Notes under the pieces: generated by a model
The model's database searches: none
What the model was told of the DNA's origin: nothing
What the model saw: only the letters and a program-made list of their open reading frames with translations
Program-made: the position numbers and the translations under genes
Shown: piece after piece, positions 1 through 12,400 of the stretch
How positions within the stretch are numbered: the stretch's first letter is position 1
How the letters are laid out: the number at the start of each line of letters is the position of its first letter
Origin: Blastobasis lacticolella
Taxonomy: Eukaryota; Arthropoda; Insecta; Lepidoptera; Blastobasidae
Length of the DNA: 64,000 nucleotides
Direction: 5' to 3'
Assembly (NCBI GenBank): GCA_905147135.1
Contig: LR990058.1
Coordinates: 13,367,349-13,431,348, forward strand

Positions 1-89
1 AAGTTGATGAAACGCCTCGAAGAACAGAAGTTACAGAATATCGCAGCTAAATGACACTCTTTTAAATAGTATTGTGTTTCTGCCGCTGA

Positions 90-300
90 GTAAGGTTTCC
101 AGTGCTCCATGGGGTGGGGATTTGGGGAACCGTGGCTTTGGCAGTGGAGTGGCATTTATTTGCCTTTTTGCTGCCAGAGCAACGTGTTATAGAGGTGGGC
201 AACGCATTGGCTATACTCTTGGTGTTGCTAATGTCTATAGGCAGTGGTGACCACTTTCCATCAGGTGGCCCGCTTGCCTGTTTGCCCACCGTATGACATA
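90..300 (-). repeat. dispersed repeat A (lepidopteran type)
   Basis: Minus-strand copy of a family whose core reads ggccacctgatggaaagtgg. Further copies at 46525, 53400 and 56620, and short pieces near 34645 and 39460. Not classified. Confidence 0.75.
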
Positions 301-338
301 AAAATAAAGAAGTCTGCAAGTTTGAAACGTCTTTCCAG

Positions 339-438
339 GTTGTTCCAGAACCCGGTAGGGATGTCCCGAGCCGAAGTGATCGAGCGGTTCAACGCCAACG
401 TTGGATACAGCGGCCTGATCTACTCCGTCAGCCAAGAC
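339..438 (+). CDS. Rme-8: Rme-8 exon e1 (first in window)
   Basis: Acceptor tttccag before 339, donor gtaag at 439. One split base then 33 codons, including [10 protein letters not shown], which aligns with the RFNAN..YSG block of DNAJC13. It begins mid-codon, so an upstream exon exists outside the window. Confidence 0.9.
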
Positions 439-3400
439 GTAAGCCGTTATTGTTACTTGCATTTTTTTGTATTGTCCATCAGAATTTAGAGTGTATTTGA
501 TTGGGTTTAAAATGAAGTGTGAAAGATTATAAAAATCAAATTTAGGTAAACCTTCCAGTAAGGAAAATTCTTGTAGTTTTGTAAGCTACATATTATGTTA
601 TAGATAGAAGAACATAACATCACGCACGAATTAATATCTCAAAAAAAAGCTTTATTTTTTCAATTTTTCTAAAATAGTTTGACATTTTTAACTTTTTTAT
701 TGTTTATGGGGGAAAATGATGGCGTGTATTGTGATTTGTATTTTTTAGAGTGTGAAATTGTTGCTTCTGAACATGATGTAAACCCCATTTAAATGCATTC
801 CAGTATTGTTTTGATTGTTTCGTTCTGCATTTTAAAACTCTGTACTAATAATTGGCATGGCATTTTCTAGATTATTAGTTTAGAGTTATAATGGCATTAC
901 ATTTAATTCATTTTTTGTTTTTGTTTTAAAACAACAGCTAATGAAATTATTCAATCTATTTATAAAGTGTAACATTATTATCATACGTATTTTATTAACA
1001 ATAGTAATTAACTGACTTTTTTTCCATGGACTACATTGTAAATTACGAACTATTTCATTAGACTCTTTTGCTTGCTCTAAACGATTTTGTCATCTTGTAC
1101 AATTATATTCATCTAACAACAGTGCTTTTACTATAGAATAAGACTGCTTATTAATACTATTCATCGTCATACGTTAAAGACTGTATAGATTTACCGCTGT
1201 TCAAAATTTTGTTGTATGTCTCATACATCTGTTGAAATATATTACTCACTAAGACATTAAGTGGCCTCACATTCATACATATTTATTTCTAAATAATTTT
1301 GCTTGAACGTTTTTTTTTATTTCATTTGCCTGTTACTTAGCACCATTATCCTTCTAGGCCCGCCCCGTGTTGTGGCTGTTCCTTACGTGGGATATTGTAA
1401 GTCCCCCATGTTTTATGTTATATTTCCTATATTCATGTATATTTTGTTGAAGGTATTTCACCATGGAAAAATTGTCACGCGCCCTTATCATATCTTGGTG
1501 GCTTGTAGTGTGATATTTATTGTTGATCTTACTCGTAAGGGGATGGTGGTAGATCGTCGTTATGATATATTCAGGTTTACACTTCATTTGTAGTTAGTTC
1601 ACTGATCACTTTTATTACCATGCTTTTCGATAGTATGTAAAACAAGAAGCTGTATATAAAATGCATGCATGCGAAGTAATTAAGGTTCTTTTAAGGTATT
1701 ACCTTCATTGTATCATAATTTTTAAAATTATCTGTAAATTACTGACCATATTTGCTGTTATGTATAAAAATATCAAACTTATTTGAAAAAAGTGTCATAA
1801 TAAAAAATGTTTTTGTTACTAAAATTACCAAGACGCCAGTTCCAATTCATCCAAGACACCTATCGTTTAGTTCACGTACCTAATACGCTTTCGTTCGATC
1901 ATAATTAAACAGTCGCTATCAGTCTCGCGGTAATGTACACACATGACTGGTTATAGATAAACCAAGCTGTCCACCTGGTTGCCATTGGCTCTTTTTCACG
2001 AGCGCACTGCTTGACTCCCTACAAATTTTGTGACCAGTCCCTGTGCCACATTTAACCTCATCGGCTATTTTGTTCCTATGATTAGGTAGAGACTTTTCTT
2101 TCTCCCTTTTCTCTTTCTTCCCAATCCTTTCCCCTTCTTCCACTTCGCCAGTCCTCTTCCTCTTGCTTTTGTCACTTTTGCGAATACCAAGCGCAATATT
2201 CTTAATCCGGGAGGATGCAGTTCATACGACCGGATGAAAAGGCCACGGGTTGTCGGTCTGGGTGGACAGGACAACAGACAAACAACCAGGCTGGAGCGAC
2301 ATCTTTAGCTCCAATGAGGAAGTTCAATAGTACTCGTCATTAATACACTAACACACAGTTGGCAAACATCGTCCATAGATGTGCGCAAATCAATTCCGTC
2401 CATACAAATCTCAACGTTCTATACTATCCTACATCGCGCTATTGAGGTGTTCCAACATTCTTATATACTACATTCGACGAACATCTGTCGGACCCTTTGT
2501 TACCACATCTACCCTTTTCCACCTCCACGTGTTCGCTTGCCAAATTTATCCGTGAATAAGATTGGTTATGCTAAATGGCCGTGTGGTGTCCGGCAGAGTA
2601 AAATAGCACCAACCCTTACACTCTTGGGTGTCGTATAAGGCGACTAATGTTTTCGAGGGAACACTTCTGAGTTTCCATATTCTGGAAAATGGGCAGCAGC
2701 GTTTTCCATTGTTACATTTACAACACTGCGATCTCCAACCCGCCTGCCAAGCGTGAAGATTGGCAATAACCTCCTCTCTCCTGGGAGAGGCCCTAAGTCC
2801 TGCAGTAGACTGTCATGGGGTGCGATAAAGCTTGGTTCCTCAGTCGCTACGTTTGTTCCCCAGCGCCTGTTCGCCGAGAACAAGGAGAAGCTGATAACGG
2901 GCGCCCTGACGGCCATAATGAGTAGCGCGGGCGCGACGGCGGCGCTTACGCCACGAGAGCTGGAGGCGCAGTTCCACGCGCTGCGAAGACTCTGCGCCAG
3001 CAAGGTCGGCTTCGCGGCCTTCACAGCATTGCCTGGGTGAGATACTCATTGTAAACTGTGTCATTGCTGTTGTCAATTGTATTGCATAAGTTATCATGGC
3101 GTGGCATTCTTTGTAATAAATGTTTTTCTTCCTTCTTTCTTTGGAAATGGACTAGTTTGACCGCGATAGGTGACTGAGAATATGTATGAATGTGGAAGGC
3201 ATGAGAGATGTGTCAGGATCGTAGCTATTTGATGATGGACTGGTATTTAGACCGGTAATGTATGAGAATATATATGAATGTGGAAGAGGCAAAACACATG
3301 ATAGCCGATTGGATACGGGCGTGAGTATGTACGTTTGTAGGTTTTGTGAACTGTAGTGAAGAGGAGCAACAAAGACGTACAATACAACGACGGATAATGA

Positions 3401-6400
3401 TATCAGACAGAGGAATGGTTTATTGTCCTATTAAAACAGATCGCCATGGCATCAGAAATAACAAAAAAAGTGGTTGTGTGAACCAACGTGTCACGTTCCA
3501 GGTTCCGCGAATGGATCGGCTCAGCCGTAGTAGGAGCCCTCCGCCTGGGTGCTATGGGCTGCGCTCACGCGGCTCTGGACGCGGTGTGCGCGCTCCTGCA
3601 GCCCATGCACCAGGACCCGGACCTGAGGCAGGAGCAACTGAACAAGGCCAGCATGCTGTCGTCGGCCACCTTCCTGGAGGGGCTGCTCACTATGTGGGCG
3701 GATCATGTGGTGGGTATCTGGTTTTGTATCTTTAGTTTCTTTAGGGGCTAAACCTAACCTGTTCTCTCGCGACTTCTGGTTAGCCAGGATCTACAGCAGC
3801 GACGAGAAAGAGCTACTAAGTTTTGACACCAGGTACATCCGGAGCCAAATAATTACTGTCTTTGGAATGGAACTTGCAACAAATTTAATTAGGAAAGTAA
3901 AAGGTAGGACGTTTTGTTTTACGTCCAAAATACATCAGATGGCGCCACTGTGATGTAGGTTTAAGGCGCAACATATATTATGTCGGCAGTCCTTACGCCT
4001 TTAGCGACGCCATCGAATCATTTGAAGTCGCAATAACGCTCATTAGATAGTGTGTGTGTGAATTGACACCTTTACGAGACCCTCGCGGATTGTTTGTGTA
4101 AAATAAAACATCATAAGGTCCAGCTAAGATGCCAATCGCTGGCAATCGCACTAATCATCGAAACCCGTCGCCTACGTTCGGCAGCCTTCGCAGTACTACG
4201 CCGATCTACGAGCGCCGGCCGAACGTAGCCGACGGGTTCCGATCGTCAGTTGCAGGGGCATATTGGCTCGACCCGCAGGCATTCACTGACATTATGTTTG
4301 CCGAGTACAGAGTGCACGATGTGTACAATTTATTGCGGCAGCTACAATTATCTTTTCATCGGCGGCTACACTCTGCGACCAACGCTGTAATTAATGTTAT
4401 TTACACGACAATAGGCCGTGTGGTGTCCGGCAGAGTAGAATAGCACCAACCCCTTACACTCATGGGTGTCGTACAAGGCGACTAATGTTTTCGAGACAAA
4501 AGATCAAGAGTCTCCGTAGTCTGGAAAATGGGCAGCAGCATTTTCCATTGTTATATTTAAACACTGCGATCTCCAACCCGCCTGCCAAGCGTGGAGATTA
4601 TGGCAATAACCTCCCCTTTCGTGGGAGAGGCCGTAAGTCCTGCGGTGGACTGTGACGGGCTGTGTTGATGACACGACAATTTATCATGACGATAAAACTT
4701 TTACTGTAAATTTAATGTCATATTTATACAAATTATCTAAAGATAAAATAACTGTAATGCTTATTATTAATAAGTCCCTGCCTGAGTGTTAGACTTTTGT
4801 AATTGTAATGAGCTAAATGCCTGAAATATAAGTAATTTATTTTTATCTATTATTATTCCACATCTACCCTCAGACAGCCGGCAGCGGCGCCCTAGTGGTG
4901 GCGGCCATGTTGGACTTGCTTACGTTCGCGCTGTGCGCGCCCTACAGCGAGACCACGGACGGGAAGCAGTTCGACCAACTGCTGGAGATGCTGTCCACGC
5001 GTGGCCGGATCATATTCAAGCTGTTTGAGGTAGGTTTGGGGCTTGTGGTGGAGTGGGATTGGGTTTTGGATGGAGTTTTGAGGTGTTTGTTAGCAGTTCT
5101 ACAAAACAGCGATGATAGTCTTTTTACGATGTGATCGCGATAATATTCGTTACTTTACCTAAATTACTGTAATTGTGTTATCCAGTTGTATGTAATGTAT
5201 GTAATTATGACTTAGAATAAAATTGCTGTTGGATATCCTATAAATACATAAATAACGCGTACGACAAACCTTGGCTATGGCCTGCGGCAAATGTGCCACA
5301 TTGCACGGTGTAAAGTTTATCGCGAAACTAATGGACACTGCGGTTGTTACATGACACATAAGCGAAATTCATCGCCATAAAATCCTTTTATATGCGAGAG
5401 TTTACCCACAGCCGCAATGGTTGTCGGCAAGGTCGGCCAGCGTATTGCATAAAAAATATGGCCCATGTAGAAGCCCCCTTGAAATACCGATTCTTTTCAG
5501 CACCCATCAATGGCGATAGTGAAAGGCGCTGGGCTAGTCATGCGAGCGCTAGTCGAAGAAGGCGGCGGCGGCGTGGGCGCGCGTATGCAATCGCTAGCGC
5601 TGGCCGAGGCCGCCTTACCAAGACATCTGCTGACTGCCCTGTACGCCCCGGCGAGGTTACACCACCGGCATTTGGCACGTCATTTGGTAGCCTTGTGGCT
5701 GGTGGAACATGCGCCGGCGCACAATCTGCTTAAAAGGATCATGGTGAGTCCCCGGTTGTTATGAATTATAAGCATGTTTTACAGTTTCTTTTCTTGTACA
5801 CTTTTTGAATACTTGATTATATGCTATCGTGAATTTGCAATGGTGATAATAAAGGGCTATTCATCATATCATCATCGGTGATAGTAAGATGAATAAGGTT
5901 TGAAAGCGGTGTCAATGGCAGTGGCTAGAGGGATAGGACTAAAAATCATAAATGGCGGTAGTGTAAGGGGCGGGGCTTATCATGTGGGGGGCTAGTCTAC
6001 AGCGGCACGGGTGCTCGAATGCTGTTCGGGAATCTGGAAAAACTGGCCATAGTGACATAACATCTGAATAAAAGGATTGTAACAAGTTTGGTTTCATAAC
6101 CAATGTCATTGGCGTTAAAAGGGCGGGGCCTGCGCATAACTAGCCCCGCCCCCTTTAACGCTTACAAATGGCACTCGTCGAAAGGGGTATACCTAAGACA
6201 AATAAGTTTTCAAATTATTTTAACCCCCGATAAAAAACGAGGTGTGTTATAAGTTTGACGTATGTATCTGTGTGTCTGTCTGTTGCTACGCCGCTCCTGT
6301 AGCTTCTATCCCCTAAGCGCTTGTTTAACGCTCACTACTTCCGCCCCACAACTTTTTCTTTCAATCCCTCAAAGGTTGACTGTATTTCCCCCTGCGGGAT

Positions 6401-9400
6401 AAGCTCTTTCACATTCTAAAACATTCCTCTGTAACATTTATGTAAACATATTTTCTTTTGGTACAAACCCACCACCAACATATGCTCCTGCCCACCTCTC
6501 GGTATACGGAGCGAATCACGGGAGGTGGGCGCTGTACTTGCCGGAGGCTCTTTCCAAATCGCTCACTTTCTTCACTCCCTACTAGTTATCTATATCCTTG
6601 TCCCTTTGATGTCACTTCTCCCCTCAAAGTCAAATAATTTTTATTCAGTTTAGGTCTACAAAACTCTCATGAACGTCATATTTTTTTTTTATTATTTATT
6701 ATTTTCACATTAAAAAGATACTCATACTACAATTACGTAAAAAAAACCAAAGAGTTTTGCGCCCGTAACATAGCAATTGCATAACATATTAATGTGTTGT
6801 GGCAAAAAAATTTATTCCTAGGTCTAGGTTAGTCTTTGCGTAAAACTGACGTAACTACGACAAAATGTAAATAGGCAGAAAAAGCACGTATTACAATTTC
6901 ATTAATTTGTTGTAATAGGTTGATTCCCAGGTTGAGAAGCTCGCGACTGCATTTCTAATCATACTTTTAGCCGAGTTCTTGGGCAAAGTGTATTTTTAGT
7001 TTATTCTTAATGTTTAGTTCTGTTAAAGATAAAGATCGACTTCGGTTAATTACTCGTCGCATCCGGTCTAGCTGACTATTGGTATTCCAGTTCTATTTGA
7101 CGCATTCTCTTCTTCTTATGCCGCTCGTATACGAGCATACTGAACAACGAAAGTTTTCCTTAGTTCCCACCAAGTCTTGATGTCCGATCGGGCCGACTCT
7201 TGGTAACTTTTGGTACAATAAAGATTACATCAATCAATCAATCCCTCCCCCGTAGCCCTCCGGCCTGCTAGCCTTCCTGGAATCGACCGCCGCGCCCCCT
7301 GCCGACGCGGCGGAGGACACCGAAGCGGAGAGAGACAACTTACAGCTGGCTCAACAGTCTCTAAAGCCCCGCGCGGCGCACTGGGACGCCTTGGAGAGAC
7401 AGGTCAAGTACGTGGAGAAGCATTTGGAGGTTAGTATTTAGTATGGCCGTGTGTCGGTAGCCGGGTTGAGTATCCAACTCGTAGGCGAGAGGTGCCGTTT
7501 TCGAGTCCCGTAATAGTTTACCTCATTATTTGAAATTGACACTGATACTAAATAAATCATATTGACTAATACTGAATATGAACAAAATATGAAAACGAAA
7601 TAAAAATCGGTTGAAAAACATGTGACATGCAACATCTACAATATTTTTGTCTCTCCTTTTCACTAAACGAAGTTTACGTGTATTTCAAATGGCGATTATT
7701 CGTCACGGTTGGCTGTCGCCCGCTCTGTTTAAGAAACGTTCATATCTCGTTCCTTTTTGAAGATATCAAAAAACGAATTTAACTTTGTATTCGTCAAGTA
7801 AACGTAACGCTATCAAATAGAATAAAAACAAAATTCAGACATCATGTCTATCCCCAAAATAAAAATACTTGAAATTTTTATTTAAGTAAGTTGTCTCAAG
7901 TTGACGCATACTAATGAGTTGCCTTTCAATTGCGCCGTAGGAAGTTACCGACACGGCATCCTCATATTACGTGCAGGTAAATTTTGAATGTCGTCGAGTT
8001 CAGTGTCAGTTTGTAGTGGCTAATTGATCTACTGCTACTGCTGTGGCAGTAGTTTTCGTACAGCACGATGGTTCATTTATTGAAAATAGTACACCTAACA
8101 TAACTGTTAACAAGTAGAGTGTTGTCAGCTAGAAACACCTTATAATTGTTATCAGCTAGAGCTAGAACGCACATAAATGTGAAAACGTTCGTATGTGGCA
8201 ATATCCACAGCATTTGTCATAGATGGCGTTTTCGCTACATTACCATGTGAATGGATTCATCCGTATCATATTTTAAGAAAAAGGGACAATTTCTCCATTT
8301 TAAGTTTTAGAACTTTTATCCTGAAATCCTGAAGTCAAACTTAACATAGACATATTTATTTAATACCAAGGAATGAGAACTAAATAAAGTACTTAATTAT
8401 TACGAACCTATCATGGAGCAATGGAACCAGTGGAGAAAGATAAGAGACCGCGTAGATTTTTTATTTATTTGGACTAGCCAGGCATTTGACCGCCATCGCA
8501 CCTGGTCTAGCAGCGTATTCACTCTAGCCTTGAAAGTTGAAGGCGTCCAGATTATAATAATCAGGGAACATACTCGCGGTCTTCAATCGGAGTCATGCGC
8601 GGTCAACGAATCGGCCAATGGCATTCAGCGAAGTTTACCTTTTCGCTGACAAGTACTTCGATCAAAATCGTCCCGGTTTGTTTTCCACTGACTAATAAAA
8701 TTTTACTTGGTGCCTGTATTTGGACACATCTCAAGAGTTGTAGTCGAAAAATACATACACACCGTCACGCTTTTTCCCCGTAGGGGAAGGCAGAGACCAC
8801 ATTATTCCACTTACTACGGTCCTTACAAATTTCCGCTAAACTTCCACAATCATCAACCATTTCAAACACGCTCGTCAGTTCAGACTCCCCTTGACCCTGA
8901 CCCTTCTTCAAAATATCTTTGAATAGTCGAAAAAATAACATCGTACAGCCATTTTCAATCACCAACCCCCCATTTCCCCACAGCACTACGCCCAGCTAGC
9001 CCTCCAACACTGGGCCCAACGCTCCGGCCGGAACACACCGGCCGCGGCCCGAGACCGTCCCGTGGTGCTGCGAAGGCGCCGCGAGAGACTCAAGTCCTCC
9101 GCCAACTGGCCGCTGTTCTACTACCAGTTCCATCGGGACCATGCGCTGCCGAACCTCATATGGAACCATACGGTGAGTGGGGTGGATTGGAACTAGGCCC
9201 AGATAGCCCATCGAGCGATAGCGAGTCCAGCCAATCGAGAGAAAAATGTATGGGATTTGATATAAGCAATAGAAAAGTTATATAAGCAATCGCTACATGA
9301 CGTGATCGCCAGGGCGTCAATACTGCGTACGCTGCACGCTGGTCGAATGTAGCCGACAAGTTCCAATCTACAGTCACAATAGGATTTACAAAGCATTTAG

Positions 9401-12400
9401 CTTCTTGGCAAGACCCATTGAACTCGCGACCGGCCGGTGGTGCCTACACGGCGCCGCTAGGCCGCTGTTTCATAGGGACCATGCGCTGCCGAACCTCATA
9501 TGGAACCATACGGTGAGTAGGATTGGCACTAGGCGCAGCAAGCCTTGATAAGCAACTACTACCTGATGACATACAATTTCTAGAAGCTTTGCCACAAGGG
9601 AACAGCTTCTAAATAGTGTTTTTTTTTTGTAACTGGGACAGTATGGCTTTCGCTGTTTAGAATTTTTTTACCCATACAATGAAATGATTCCTAAATAAAA
9701 CCGAATCGCCGTAGAGGTGCTCCCGCACCGGACGTGTATAAATAAAATGAATAATATATATGCTTGGACAATTTATACAGCGCCATCGACTTCAAAAAGG
9801 CGTTTGACCGGGTGGATAATGATGTGTTGCTGGGTAGGCTCTGTGCAATTGGTTTATCACCACAGTTGCTGCAGCTCTTTGCCAGCTACATGTATGATAG
9901 GCAGCAGTATGTACGCCATGGTTGTTTCCTGTCGGATCTCTATCACACACGTTCAGGGGTAAGCCAGGGCTCTGTACTGGGTCCGCTTTTATTTAACATC
10001 ATGATCAATGACCTGACATCTGTTCTTAGCTCCGCTGAAGGTCTGCTCTATGCGGATGACCTCAAGCTCGTTCATGTCGTGGATACAGCGTTAGATTGTA
10101 ATTCCTTGCAGAATGATATCGACGCGGTACTGGAATGGAGCCTTGAAAACAAACTTCTCTTCAATCCTGATAAGTGCTGTGTGATTTCATTCAGCAGATC
10201 TAAAAATCCAATAATAACTCAGTACAAGCTTGGCCATGAAATAATTAGGCGCGTCACAACGGTCAAGGATTTGGGCGTCACATTCGACTCAGCCTTAAAC
10301 TTCCACGGACACATTAGGGACCTTGCAGTGGGGTGTTATAAAAGGTTAGGTTTTATAATCAGGAACGCCAGAGAAATTCACGATCCCGCATCAATTAAGC
10401 TTGTCGTCATCGATAGTGTGGAACCCTTACCAATGTACTTACGCCTTGCTTCTGGAGAAGATTCAAAAGGCATTCCTTCGTTTTCTCTACAAAAAAATTA
10501 TTACCCTAGGGTATTACCCTTTCTTGTACCCGACTAAATTTCTACAGGGGTTCCTTGGCTTTAATTATTTAGAGGTAAGGCGTAATTACTACCTTTTGGT
10601 AATGGTTTGTCGTGTTTTGCGTGGTGAGTCAGACTGTCTTGACCTGGTGTCTAGAGCGGTACGACTATTTGTACCTCCAGTTCCCAGGGTTCAACTCAGA
10701 CCACGCCAGCCCAGTTTACTCGCTACTCCCGCGGTCCGAACCGTTTCGCACGCCAATTCACCCATTATTCGAGCCTTGGGTATGGCATCGGCATCCGAGT
10801 GTGACTTATTTGACTGGCGATGGATGGATGTGTGCAAGGAATGCTTGAAGTACTGCGAGAGGATTAATGAATGATATTGTTTTGTAATAAATACTGATAT
10901 ATCTTTAGCTTTCAGTGAATTGGTTAATACTGTTAAACTGTAAAGTTGTTTTAAATAAATAAATAAATAAATCTAGCCCCAAAGTAAGCAAAGCTTGTGT
11001 TATGGGTGTTAGATAACTGATAAACTACTTATATACTTTTTTTAAACACATACTTATTATAGGTACATACAATACCCAGACCCGTAACAGAAATTAAAAT
11101 TCATCATTTCAATTTCTGCTCGGCCGGAAATCGAACCCAGGACCTCTGCGTGACCGGGTTAACCACTGAACCACTCAGGTCGTCCATTGTTTACAAATGT
11201 TTCTCGACACTGGTGTGGGAGAATCTTAATCTATGTCAATGATAATGTCAAATTATAACTTCCATTTTCATGGTTCACAGACCCGCGAAGAACTCCGCAA
11301 CGCTTTGGAAAACGAGCTTCGCGCGTTCACGTCCGACCGCGAAGTGGCGGCCGGGACGCTCACCTCCTGGAACCACGCCGAGCTGGAGGTCCACTACCAG
11401 TGCTTGCAGAACGAGGTCAAGATCGGGGACTACTATTTGAGGATACTGCTGGAGCAGCGGGATAATGATGATAGTCCTATTCGGAAGTCGTGAGTATTAA
11501 ACTTACTGTTGTTTTTGCTTGATCTAGGATCCTCGTAAGCTGTCGTTTTCGTGTCCGACTTGGCGATGTCAATCTATCGCTGTTTAGGCCTCAAACGATA
11601 TAGCTTTTCCCTTGAGGTTCACGTGGTCTACGGTGTCAAAATGTTCACTCTACTAAAAAGTCCACTTTATCAAAATATCCACTCTACCAAAAACTCCACT
11701 CTATCAAAATGTCCACTGTATCGAAATTACCACCTTAACAAACGACCACCCATTAAAACAACACTACCCAAAGACTTAAGACATATCTAGACTCAGCGCC
11801 AACGCCGATTAACTAATTCAAGATCATCACAAAACATAAAGAAAACAAACGAATGGTCCCACAACTTTTTCCTGGACAGCGTAGTTGTGGAATGAGGCGT
11901 AAATTTTGTTGTCAAAACACTGTCGCGGTATTGGACAGAAACAACTACTGCAAAACTGTACAGATTAATCTATTCTAGCCAATGACAGGGCTTATTAACA
12001 TTAAACCTATTTTATCATTGACATGATAAGAAGAAGATAGGGCTTTACTCTGTCATCAGACCTCAAGTCACAGTGGTGACATCTCGTAGCTTATGGAATA
12101 GCGAAAATACTCATTCCATAAAAATGTGTACATATCCCATCCCTGGGGGTCTAAAAAGGCCACATTAGCGTTTCATATTATGATTCATATTAAAGTGTCA
12201 CAAACTCTACTGCTCCGGTGGCCAATACTGGAATTAAGTGACGCTTTTGAATTGTCATATCAATGTCAACAACAGCGACGCTGCAGATAAGTTTGTAACA
12301 AATTAATATGAATCATATTATGGAAAGCTTGTAGCCCTTTCAGTTCCCCTGACCCCGAACTTCATAATCCACATCTCAGTCTCCAAAACAGCAATTTTTC

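Larger units (their letters stand above)
301..2863 (+). other. intron region around e1
   Basis: Apart from e1 and repeats at 90-300, 2330-2540 and 2577-2822, the stretch 440-2330 is AT-rich intron in which I see no gene. Confidence 0.7.
5744..8983 (+). other. introns around e6
   Basis: Holds e6 (7256-7429), the GC-rich hairpin at 6112 and repeat pieces at 8455-8830. Otherwise AT-rich with no coding signal seen. Confidence 0.65.

Noticed and set aside
1..54. Open reading KLMKRLEEQKLQNIAAK then stop at the window edge
   Set aside because: It looks like a protein C-terminus, but 17 open codons are easily random, it lies in the Rme-8 intron, does not match the RME-8 sequence expected here, and has no donor.
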